64,000 bases of DNA from Akkermansia sp. Its GTDB lineage: Bacteria > Verrucomicrobiota > Verrucomicrobiia > Verrucomicrobiales > Akkermansiaceae. Numbering within the stretch: position 1 is the stretch's first letter; every line of letters starts with the position of its first letter. Position numbers and translations under genes: made by a program. Location: assembly GCA_017415995.1 (NCBI GenBank), contig JAFQDN010000003.1, positions 1 through 64,000 on the forward strand, read 5' to 3'. A model generated the notes under the pieces. It did not search any database. It saw nothing but the letters and a program-made list of their open reading frames with translations, and was not told where the DNA came from. Positions 8,832 to 15,940 of this stretch are shown piece after piece.

Positions 8832-10136
8832 TTACTCAGCAATGGTAACCTTGGCATTGCGTGCCAACAGGTCCAGCACCTTAGAGGTAACGATGGACAG
8901 GCGGATGCCCGTCATGCGGTTCTCACGGTGCAGTTTGCGAACAAAGTTCTTGAGGTTTTTCTCACGTGCCTGGCGGGCCATATTCTGAATGGCGTCAAGC
9001 ATCTCAGCCTCCGTAGCGGTAACGTGCTCACGGCGAGCAATCTCCTGCAAGGCAAAGTATACGCGCAGGTTGCGCTCCGTCTCAGCCTTGGCGGCCTCGC
9101 GCACGGCATCCATGTCCTTAACGGACTCATAGTCACCGGCCTGAATGGCAGCGTACATCTTGCGCTGAGCCGTATTCTCGTTCTCACGCTCCACCAAGTC
9201 AGCCGGAAGAGCAAAGCTGAGCTGGTCCGCAAGCTTCTCGGAAATCTGGTCAGCCTTGGCCTCATCATTGCTGCGCTCCTTGTTGCTCTTGATGTTCTCA
9301 CGCACAATGTCGCGGATTTCCTCCAGAGTCTTACCGGGAAGAGCAGAGGCAAAGAGCTCCGCGGTAATCTCGGGCACTTGCTTCTCGCGCACTTCCTTAA
9401 CCGTGCAGTGGAACACTACCTCCTTACCGGCAATGTCGGACAGCGGGAAGTCCGCTTTAAGCTGAGCCACAATCTCCTTGCTCTCACCGGCGGCAACACC
9501 TACCAAACCGTCCGCAAGCTCGGGAATGAAACGGTCATCCTCCAAGTTTACCCAGTAGTCCTCACGCCCCTCCATGAACCCGACGGGCTTGCCGCAGTAC
9601 TCAGCCGTGGGCTTGCCCTCCACCGTGGTCTTGAAATCCACCACCACGACGTCGCCCTTGGCGGCAGTGCGCTCTACAACCTCATGCTTAGCGGAGGTCT
9701 CAGCGTACTTGTTGAGCATATCATCCACCTCGGCGTCCGTCACATCCGTGGTGGGTACGCTTACCTCAATACCCATGTACTCCGGAAGCTCAAAGTCCGG
9801 CACTATGGTCAATACACAGGTCAGGGTGTAGGAGCCGTCCTCCTGCATCTCACCTTGGGGAGTGCCGAAATCAAGTACCTTGAGGTCCGGATTCTCATCC
9901 AGGCACTTATCCTGAATATCGGACTGCAAACGGGACTCCAATTCCTCCTTAATCTCGGAGGCATAACGCTTGGTAATCACGCTTTTGGGCGCTTTACCGG
10001 GGCGGAAGCCGGCAATGCGGACATTCTTGCCGTAGTAGCCCACAATGCCATCCCGGACGGAGGCTACATCAGCTGCCGGTACGGTAGCCTTGAGCTCCAC
10101 CTGGCAATCACTTGTCTTGTTAATGGTAATTTCCAT
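8832..10136 (-). CDS. tig: Trigger factor
   Basis: Ribosome-bound chaperone and peptidyl-prolyl isomerase that meets nascent chains at the exit tunnel. The 434 residues show the three family domains. The N-terminal ribosome-binding domain carries GFRPGKAPKSVITKRY (about 43-58) around the ribosome-binding signature. The FKBP-type PPIase domain follows at about 150-240 (KGDVVVVDFKTTVEGKP). The long helical C-terminal domain ends with NARRQAREKNLKNFV-like text. A promoter TTGCCA-17-TAAAAT lies at 10176-10204, giving a leader of about 33 nt without a clear Shine-Dalgarno. Confidence 0.95.
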   Translation of the reverse strand: MEITINKTSDCQVELKATVPAADVASVRDGIVGYYGKNVRIAGFRPGKAPKSVITKRYASEIKEELESRLQSDIQDKCLDENPDLKVLDFGTPQGEMQEDGSYTLTCVLTIVPDFELPEYMGIEVSVPTTDVTDAEVDDMLNKYAETSAKHEVVERTAAKGDVVVVDFKTTVEGKPTAEYCGKPVGFMEGREDYWVNLEDDRFIPELADGLVGVAAGESKEIVAQLKADFPLSDIAGKEVVFHCTVKEVREKQVPEITAELFASALPGKTLEEIRDIVRENIKSNKERSNDEAKADQISEKLADQLSFALPADLVERENENTAQRKMYAAIQAGDYESVKDMDAVREAAKAETERNLRVYFALQEIARREHVTATEAEMLDAIQNMARQAREKNLKNFVRKLHRENRMTGIRLSIVTSKVLDLLARNAKVTIAE

Positions 10137-10175
10137 AATTCTTGAGGATTGAAAATTGCAGAAAAATGTCTGTTG

Positions 10176-10204
10176 ATTTTACACGAAAACACCCTGTTTG
10201 GCAA
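10176..10204 (-). promoter_or_regulatory. tig promoter
   Basis: On the minus strand TTGCCA (10199-10204), 17-bp spacer, TAAAAT (10176-10181). Both boxes match consensus at 5 of 6 positions. Confidence 0.65.
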
Positions 10205-10354
10205 GCCGATAGTGAGTAATGACAAAGTTTTTGTACAAAAAGCGAGTTATCCCTCCCGGGATGGCGCATATTTTTTTGCTTGTCATGCGAGGGGATTTTT
10301 GATATTAAGAGAAAAGATACAGGTTTTCACCTTCACACGCACTATTTAATAGTC

Positions 10355-13300
10355 ATGAGAACAAAATACCTATTCCCCCTGATAGCGCTCAGCATGGCAA
10401 CAACCATGGCAGGTGAGCGAGAATGCTTTGATTTTGACTGGAAGTTCAAATACTTCGGCGGTTATGACCCCGCATTGGCAGGTTCTGCCGCGTCTGCAAA
10501 CACACACCACCAAGGTGGGCACGCTGCCTCTAATGCAGTGGACGGCAATTTGGACACCCGTTGGTGCGCACCGGATCCCAAAGCCGGCCACAAGCTGATG
10601 GTGCGCCCCGGGTTTGATGACCCGGTGCAGCTCTTCTTCATTTACTGGGAGAAGGTGTGCAACTTTGACGTCACCATTACCGTAAAATGCAAAAACGGCA
10701 AAACCATCACGGAAAAGTTCAACGCGGGCGGTCAGGCTGCCGCCTTCGTCATGATGAAAGATGACCCGCAACCGATTGACTACGTCATCATCAGCATCGA
10801 CGGCGGCACCTCTCGCACTCAATGGGCGAGCATCAAAGAAGTCATCTTCACCGGGGTGGACAACAAGCCCATCCCCGTCAAGCAAGGTGAAACCGCCTAT
10901 GTGCACGCCCTGCCCACCGCCTCTGAGGAGGGCTACAAGCCCGTGCAGCTCCCCCATGACTGGGCTATCGAGAGCCCCTTCATGGCAGATGAGCCGAACG
11001 AGACAGGCAAGCTGCCGTGGAACGGCTGGGGCTGGTACCGCAAGCACTTTGACGTACCCGCAGACTTCGACCCCGCCAAAGACCGCTATTTCTTGGACTT
11101 CGATGGCGTGATGGCCAACCCCAAGGTGTACGTGAACGGAGAGCTCGCCGGTGAGTGGGCTTACGGCTACAACTCATTCCGTGTGGACCTCACCCCGCAC
11201 CTGAAGGCCGGCCAAAAGAACCTGATTGCTGTGATGGCCAGCAACCTGTCGCTTTCTTCTCGCTGGTACCCGGGTGCCGGCATTTACCGTCACGTCTGGC
11301 TGGAAAAGACAGCTCCTGTGCATTTGGCTCAGTGGCCCACTTACATCACAACTCCGCAAATCAGTGCCGATAACGCTACCGTTAAAATCCAAACAGGTAT
11401 CATCAACAGTGGCACGGAATCCGTAGAGGTTGAGGTACAGCAACAAGTGGCCGGCATTAAAGCCCAGCCCACCACCATCACCATTACCCCCGGTACGGAA
11501 AGCATTGTGGAGCAGGAAATCCACATCCCCAATCCCAAAATATGGAGCTGCGAGGAGCCTAATCTCTACACGGCGGAAACCACCATCCTCATCAATGGCA
11601 AAGCGGTGGACACCAAGCACAGCCGCTTCGGCATCCGTTCCGTTGAGTGGCGCAAAGACGGCTTCTACCTCAATGGTAAGCGCGTTCCTCTCAAGGGCGT
11701 TTGCGAACACCATGACCTCGGCGCCCTCGGCGGTGCCTTCCACAAGCGCGGTTACGAGCGCAAGATTGAAAAGCTCAAAGCCATGGGCTGCAACTCCATC
11801 CGCATGACCCACAACCCGCCCGCCCCGGAGGTGCTTGACCTCTGTGATGAGCACGGCATCCTCGTCATTGATGAGCTCTTCGACATCTGGAAACGCCAGA
11901 AGTATGAAAAAGTGAACGGCTACCACATTTATTGGGATCAGTGGTGGAAGAAGGATGTGCGCAACTTCATGCTGCGCGATCGTAATCACCCCTCCATCAT
12001 TGCTTGGAGCGGTGGTAACGAGGTCCCGGAGCAAAGTGCCCCCAAAAACCCCAAACGCCATCAGGAAAACCTGGCCATTGCCCACGGCCTGCGTGATGAA
12101 ATTCGTAAGTACGATACCACTCGCCCCTACACCGTCGGCTGCAATGACCAAAATGCCTTCCGCAACGGCTTCGTTGACACGATGGATGTGTACGGCTTCA
12201 ACTACAAGCCGCACCTCTATCCCCTCTTCCGCCAAATGCACCCGGATAAGCCTTACTACGGCTCCGAGACCTGCTCCTGCGTCGGCACGCGTGACACGTA
12301 TGCCTTCCCCCTCAGGTGGCATGTGCAGGGCGGTTATGAAAAGGTGAGTATTGCCCCCTTCCAGGTCAGCGCCTACGGTGTTGCCTCCACCCACTGGGGG
12401 TATTGCCCGGACATTGAGTTCCATGCTCATACCAAGGCTCCGGATCTGGCAGGTGAGTACGTGTGGACCGGCTTCGACTACCTCGGCGAGCCCACCCCCT
12501 TCAACCAAGACGCCACGATTGAGGGCAACATCAAGCACCTGCCGGAGGCCGAGCGTAAGGCTATTATGGCTCAGTACGCGGCCATGGGCGACAAAGCACC
12601 CAGCCGCTCCTCTTACTTCGGTATTATTGACCTCGCAGGCTTCCCCAAGGACATCTATTACCTCTACCAAAGCCGCTGGAATCCGGAGCTGCCTCAGGCT
12701 CACATCCTCCCCCACTGGAACTGGAAGGGCCGTGAGGGAGAAACCACTCCCGTCATGGTATTTACCTCCGGCGACGAGGCTGAGCTCTTCGTCAACGGCA
12801 AGAGCCAAGGCGTCCGCAAACGCGGTGACGGCGAAACCTTCCGCCAAAAGGGTAAAGATTCCAAAAATAACAATGTGCCTTACCTGGATGTCAGCAAAAA
12901 CCAGTACCGCTTCACCTGGGAGGATGTCGTCTACGAACCCGGCACCGTTGAGGTTGTCGTGAAGAAAGATGGTAAGCCTTGGGCCACGGCAAAACGCGTC
13001 ACGACGGGTGACAGCGTATCCGTTCAGCCCGTGGTGGACCGCCCCTCCATTATCAACGATGGTCACGACCTCGCTCACCTCGAGCTCGCACTCACGGATA
13101 AGGACGGCAACGTTGTTCCCACGGATTGCCGCAAGGTGGAGTTCTCCATTGATGGCCCCGCCGTCCTCGCCGGTTTCTGCAACGGCAACCCCGTGGACCA
13201 AACCTGCCTCCAAAACCCGCAGCAATGCTTCTTCAACGGCCGTATTCTTGCCGTTGTTCGCAGCAAACGCGGTGAATCCGGCACGGCCACTGTCACCATC

Positions 13301-13357
13301 AGAGCCGAGGGCTTGCCGGAAATTAAGGTGCCTGTCAAGGTGGCTCCGGCTCAATAA
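10355..13357 (+). CDS. Secreted GH2-family glycoside hydrolase, beta-galactosidase-like
   Basis: Probable exo-glycosidase of 1000 residues, exported or periplasmic, fitting host-glycan or dietary-glycan breakdown. The start at 10355 gives a signal peptide (MRTKYLFPLIALSMATTMAG). A discoidin/F5-8-type-like module (about residues 20-165, NAVDGNLDTRW) precedes the GH2 sandwich, immunoglobulin-like and TIM-barrel domains. The predicted acid/base is Glu556 (WSGGNEVPEQ) and the nucleophile Glu638 (YYGSETCS). Further GH2 marks are RMTHNPPAPEVLDLCDEHGILVIDE and EYVWTGFDYLGEP. C-terminal Ig-like domains follow. Substrate cannot be fixed from sequence; beta-galactosidase is the best guess. Confidence 0.88.
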   Translation: MRTKYLFPLIALSMATTMAGERECFDFDWKFKYFGGYDPALAGSAASANTHHQGGHAASNAVDGNLDTRWCAPDPKAGHKLMVRPGFDDPVQLFFIYWEKVCNFDVTITVKCKNGKTITEKFNAGGQAAAFVMMKDDPQPIDYVIISIDGGTSRTQWASIKEVIFTGVDNKPIPVKQGETAYVHALPTASEEGYKPVQLPHDWAIESPFMADEPNETGKLPWNGWGWYRKHFDVPADFDPAKDRYFLDFDGVMANPKVYVNGELAGEWAYGYNSFRVDLTPHLKAGQKNLIAVMASNLSLSSRWYPGAGIYRHVWLEKTAPVHLAQWPTYITTPQISADNATVKIQTGIINSGTESVEVEVQQQVAGIKAQPTTITITPGTESIVEQEIHIPNPKIWSCEEPNLYTAETTILINGKAVDTKHSRFGIRSVEWRKDGFYLNGKRVPLKGVCEHHDLGALGGAFHKRGYERKIEKLKAMGCNSIRMTHNPPAPEVLDLCDEHGILVIDELFDIWKRQKYEKVNGYHIYWDQWWKKDVRNFMLRDRNHPSIIAWSGGNEVPEQSAPKNPKRHQENLAIAHGLRDEIRKYDTTRPYTVGCNDQNAFRNGFVDTMDVYGFNYKPHLYPLFRQMHPDKPYYGSETCSCVGTRDTYAFPLRWHVQGGYEKVSIAPFQVSAYGVASTHWGYCPDIEFHAHTKAPDLAGEYVWTGFDYLGEPTPFNQDATIEGNIKHLPEAERKAIMAQYAAMGDKAPSRSSYFGIIDLAGFPKDIYYLYQSRWNPELPQAHILPHWNWKGREGETTPVMVFTSGDEAELFVNGKSQGVRKRGDGETFRQKGKDSKNNNVPYLDVSKNQYRFTWEDVVYEPGTVEVVVKKDGKPWATAKRVTTGDSVSVQPVVDRPSIINDGHDLAHLELALTDKDGNVVPTDCRKVEFSIDGPAVLAGFCNGNPVDQTCLQNPQQCFFNGRILAVVRSKRGESGTATVTIRAEGLPEIKVPVKVAPAQ

Positions 13358-13395
13358 GCCCCCTGCCCCGCTCTCCCTTCCATCCCTCGCTGCGC

Positions 13396-13417
13396 ATCCC
13401 CGCAGCGGGGGATTTTT
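13396..13417 (+). terminator. Terminator of the GH2 gene
   Basis: ATCCCC (13396-13401) and GGGGAT (13408-13413) form a short G+C-rich hairpin followed by TTTT. Confidence 0.7.
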
Positions 13418-13539
13418 GTGTTCCGACGGGAACGCGGCCTGAGCGCCGGTTTTTTCAAACTCAGCTCCATCAAAAACGGCGTAACGCCCCGGACAAATTG
13501 TTTTTTGCAAACGTACAAGCTATTTTGGGTAAAAGCATC

Positions 13540-13582
13540 TTGACAAACGCCATTTCACACCATAATATAACCACATATGGTG
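13540..13582 (+). promoter_or_regulatory. hip operon promoter and overlapping operator
   Basis: TTGACA (13540-13545), 17-bp spacer, TAATAT (13563-13568), only 8 nt before the ATG at 13577. The inverted repeat CACCATA (13558-13564)...TATGGTG (13576-13582) covers the -10 box and the start codon. Inside it CCACATATGG (13571-13580) is one base off the palindrome CCATATATGG found downstream of the operon. This layout suits autorepression by HipB. Confidence 0.7.
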
Positions 13583-13801
13583 AAACAAGAAGAAATCGGC
13601 GCCCTCATCAAAGCTCGCAGAATGAAAGAACGCGTGAGCTTGGAAGATTTAGCCGCTTTGACCGGAGTTGGCATTAATACCCTGAGCCGCCTGGAGCGAG
13701 GGGAGGGCAACACGCGCCTCAATGTTTTGCTCACCGTCACCAATGCATTGGGACTCCACCTCACCGTTACTCCCAACAAAACATCATACTGTGATTCATG
13801 A
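13577..13801 (+). CDS. hipB: HipB-like helix-turn-helix antitoxin/repressor
   Basis: Small cytoplasmic DNA-binding protein of 74 residues. An XRE/HipB-type helix-turn-helix spans about residues 8-62 (SLEDLAALTGVGINTLSRLE is the core). HipB proteins repress their own operon and neutralise the partner kinase. The ATG lies inside the operator-like repeat and about 9 nt after the -10 box, so the message may start at the codon itself. It overlaps the next gene by ATGA, indicating translational coupling. Confidence 0.85.
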   Translation: MVKQEEIGALIKARRMKERVSLEDLAALTGVGINTLSRLERGEGNTRLNVLLTVTNALGLHLTVTPNKTSYCDS

Positions 13802-14142
13802 GGGAAAGAAAAGCCACCGTTTACGTCAAAAACAAACCTGCCGCGGTGCTGGTTGAGCACGCGCAGCGGGGAAGCCGGCGTTACGAGTTACAATATCTGC
13901 CGGACTATTTGGAGCAAAAACCTTGTTTTCCCATCAGTCTGCGGCTTCCCCCCCGCCCCGCCCCCTACTTTGCAGAGCACCTTTTTCCCTTTTTCCAAAA
14001 CATGCTGCCGGAGGGTGAAAATAAAAAATTGACGTGCAAAGCCTGCAAGTTGGATGAGGATGACCTCTTCGGCATGCTGGTACATTTAGCTAAGTATGAT
14101 ACCGTGGGCGATGTAACCGTGCAAGAAATCACGAACTCATGA
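13798..14142 (+). CDS. hipS: HipS-like protein (detached HipA N-terminal subdomain)
   Basis: Protein of 114 residues that matches only the N-terminal subdomain of HipA (PISLRLPPRPAPY..., LFPFFQNMLPEGENK, LAKYDTVGDVTV). In the HipBST systems described in E. coli the corresponding HipS, not HipB, is the main antitoxin against the HipT kinase. Here the subdomain ends in its own stop and the kinase begins at an overlapping ATGA, the HipBST order. Both gene junctions are clean overlaps, so a decayed, frameshifted hipA is unlikely. Function is inferred from architecture. Confidence 0.8.
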   Translation: MRERKATVYVKNKPAAVLVEHAQRGSRRYELQYLPDYLEQKPCFPISLRLPPRPAPYFAEHLFPFFQNMLPEGENKKLTCKACKLDEDDLFGMLVHLAKYDTVGDVTVQEITNS

Positions 14143-15083
14143 AACCGCTTTTCTCAGAATACACCCCGGCAGAACGCGCCCAGATGTTCGAGGGCAAGGC
14201 GGCCTCCCCTCTTTTACCGTACCGTTACAAGGCTAAAGGATTAGGAGATGACTTACCGGCATCCACCGGCTCGCTCTCCGTATCCGGTGCTCAACAAAAA
14301 CTGGGAGTATGCCTTGAAAATGGCCTCCTGCGCATCGCGGAACCGGGTGAGCAAAGTACGCACATTCTGAAACCCTGTGCCGACGGCCGTTTTACCCTGA
14401 ATCACGATATGCCCGCCAATGAGTTATTTTGCCTCAGCATGGTGGCAAAACTATTCAAAATTCCTGCGGTCCACGCCACGCTATGCTTTTTCAGTGACGG
14501 AGTGCCGGCATACCTGACGAAGCGCTTTGACGTATTGCCGGACGGCTGCAAACGGCACGTCGAAGATATCGCCTCGCTTTCTGAAACGGAGGTTCAGGGA
14601 GATAGCCTCAAAAAATATCAGGGCAGTTACGAGCAATTAGCCGCCATCATCGCGGAAACCTCCACGGCTCCCCTGCTGGATTTACGTACCTTTTTCAAAC
14701 TGGTGCTGGTAAACTATTTACTGTGCAACGGCGACGCCCACGCCAAAAACTTTTCCATGATGGAGCATGATGACGGAGCTTGGAGATTGGCTCCGGCGTA
14801 TGATATTCTGAATACGCGCCTGCATGTGGCGGACTCCCCTTTTGCTATGGGCTCAGGCCTATTTTCTGATGGCCACAAATGCCATAAGAGTGGCATGCGG
14901 AATCACTTTACTGAATGGGCTGAGTGCATCGGCCTGAATGCCAAATTCGCAGCAAAAGAAATCAACAGAGCACTCACAACCCTCCCGGAACTATTGCTGC
15001 AACTGCAAAAATCGCATCTCTCTCAAAAGGCGCAACGCGTTTTCCGATACCATATCCGCCGGCGATTCCTGAGTTTGAAATGA
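14139..15083 (+). CDS. hipT: HipT-like serine/threonine protein kinase toxin
   Basis: HipA-fold kinase of 314 residues lacking the HipA N-terminal subdomain. Seen motifs: the Gly-rich-loop region SLSVSGAQQK (45-54) with Ser47 and Ser49 in the S-x-S arrangement that is autophosphorylated in HipT; ATP-binding Lys78 (HILKPC); the catalytic loop NGDAHAKNFS with Asp199 and Asn204; and the metal-binding LAPAYD with Asp222. Known HipA and HipT kinases inactivate aminoacyl-tRNA synthetases (GltX and TrpS respectively) and halt growth. The target here is not readable from sequence. All catalytic residues are intact. Confidence 0.85.
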   Translation: MKPLFSEYTPAERAQMFEGKAASPLLPYRYKAKGLGDDLPASTGSLSVSGAQQKLGVCLENGLLRIAEPGEQSTHILKPCADGRFTLNHDMPANELFCLSMVAKLFKIPAVHATLCFFSDGVPAYLTKRFDVLPDGCKRHVEDIASLSETEVQGDSLKKYQGSYEQLAAIIAETSTAPLLDLRTFFKLVLVNYLLCNGDAHAKNFSMMEHDDGAWRLAPAYDILNTRLHVADSPFAMGSGLFSDGHKCHKSGMRNHFTEWAECIGLNAKFAAKEINRALTTLPELLLQLQKSHLSQKAQRVFRYHIRRRFLSLK

Positions 15084-15090
15084 GCGCTTT

Positions 15091-15104
15091 AACCATATAT
15101 GGTT
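15091..15104. promoter_or_regulatory. Palindrome AACCATATATGGTT, operator-like site
   Basis: Perfect 14-bp palindrome 8 bp after the hipT stop. Its core CCATATATGG matches the site in the hip promoter (9 of 10) and a further copy at 15152-15165. It may be a second HipB binding site. Confidence 0.55.
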
Positions 15105-15151
15105 AAAATTAGGCATCAACTCGTCTACAAACAAAACCGGATACCCAAATT

Positions 15152-15165
15152 CACCATATATGGCG
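15152..15165. promoter_or_regulatory. Second downstream CCATATATGG site
   Basis: CACCATATATGGCG carries the same 10-bp palindromic core, 61 bp from the copy at 15091, followed by a T-run (15167-15174). It may be operator-like. Confidence 0.45.
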
Positions 15166-15215
15166 ATTTTTTTTGCTCTGATTCCCCTTTGCTCAATTCT
15201 GATACAGCAACTACT

Positions 15216-15302
15216 CGATAAATCGGAAGTTGAAGGGGTGTTTGCGAGCGCCAGCGCCTGCCACGGCGTAGCTGCGCAGCAGCGAAGACGGGAGCGGAAT
15301 TC
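15216..15302 (-). repeat. Dispersed repeat, copy B (inverted)
   Basis: Reverse complement of the sequence at the start of the window: about 50 bp next to the GAATTC end are identical. Its inner 41 bp (15216-15256) are also a perfect inverted match to 15729-15769. Confidence 0.85.
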
Positions 15303-15303
15303 T

Positions 15304-15717
15304 GAACCTGCGTCAGCGGGTGACCTAACTTAGCCTAGGGCGTAAGCCCTAGGAAATGGGTAAAAAAACAAATCCGAACCCGCGAACCGTTGAGGCTTGC
15401 CGAAACGGTATGCGGGTGGCATAACCCTCCCGGAGTACGTAAGTGCGAAGAAATCCCGTATGCATTAATTCGTCTTATGACATCGCATTATCAATGGGAT
15501 ATTAACGCACAAACAAAACACGCGCCACCCCGGCTCGGAGCTCCCGTCTCCGCGTCTCGCTACGCTCGCTTGCTACGCCGTGGCTGGCCGGTCCTCGCAC
15601 TATATGCCGCCCTCGTCGCCCTCGCTAGCGCTCTGGCAGCTCGGGCTCTATTTCATTTTGCTTGTTACCTAGGGCTTACGCCCTAGGCTAAGTTAGATCA
15701 CCCGCTGACGCGGGTTC
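15304..15717. mobile_element. 414-bp MITE-like element with 50-bp terminal inverted repeats
   Basis: The ends 15304-15353 and 15668-15717 are inverted copies identical at 48 of 50 positions. Each arm holds the palindrome CCTAGGGC-GTAA-GCCCTAGG. The interior has no transposase; the 98-codon frame at 15390-15686 has no recognisable domain. The second half (about 15535-15600) contains a diverged copy of the GCTCCCGTC...GCTACGCCGTGGC repeat. No target-site duplication is evident. It may be a non-autonomous element or an imprecise repeat cluster. Confidence 0.6.
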
Positions 15718-15728
15718 TGATTTAGGCT

Positions 15729-15800
15729 CGCTGGCGCTCGCAAACACCCCTTCAACTTCCGATTTATCGGGCAGTTTGAAATCAACTGAAAACTTAAACA
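15729..15800 (+). repeat. Dispersed repeat, copy C
   Basis: 15729-15769 is a perfect inverted match to copy B and 15761-15800 matches copy A (93-132) at 38 of 40 positions. With copy B it forms the outer arms of a nested inverted repeat around the 414-bp element. Confidence 0.85.
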
Positions 15801-15862
15801 TCGACTGATGAAAATGAAGCCACGCCAAAGCAAAGCTGTAGCGGGTGACAGCGCACCAACTA

Positions 15863-15915
15863 ATCACCCGTAAGACCGGGACGCTGCTGCATGCGCGCCC
15901 AATCTTACGGGTGAT
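15863..15915. repeat. 13-bp inverted repeat beyond the surface-protein gene
   Basis: ATCACCCGTAAGA (15863-15875) and TCTTACGGGTGAT (15903-15915) are perfect inverted copies with a 27-nt gap. They lie 26 bp after the surface-protein stop codon (minus strand). With no T-run this is a weak terminator candidate or a processing stem. Confidence 0.5.
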
Positions 15916-15940
15916 GCTATACCTGAATTGCAGGGCTGCT

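Noticed and set aside
11174..13510. 778-codon minus-strand frame opposite the GH2 gene
   Set aside because: The plus strand has a signal peptide and complete GH2 catalytic motifs; the antisense translation has none.
15390..15686. 98-codon frame inside the MITE-like element
   Set aside because: No domain or credible start signal; its sequence is largely repeat and palindromic text.
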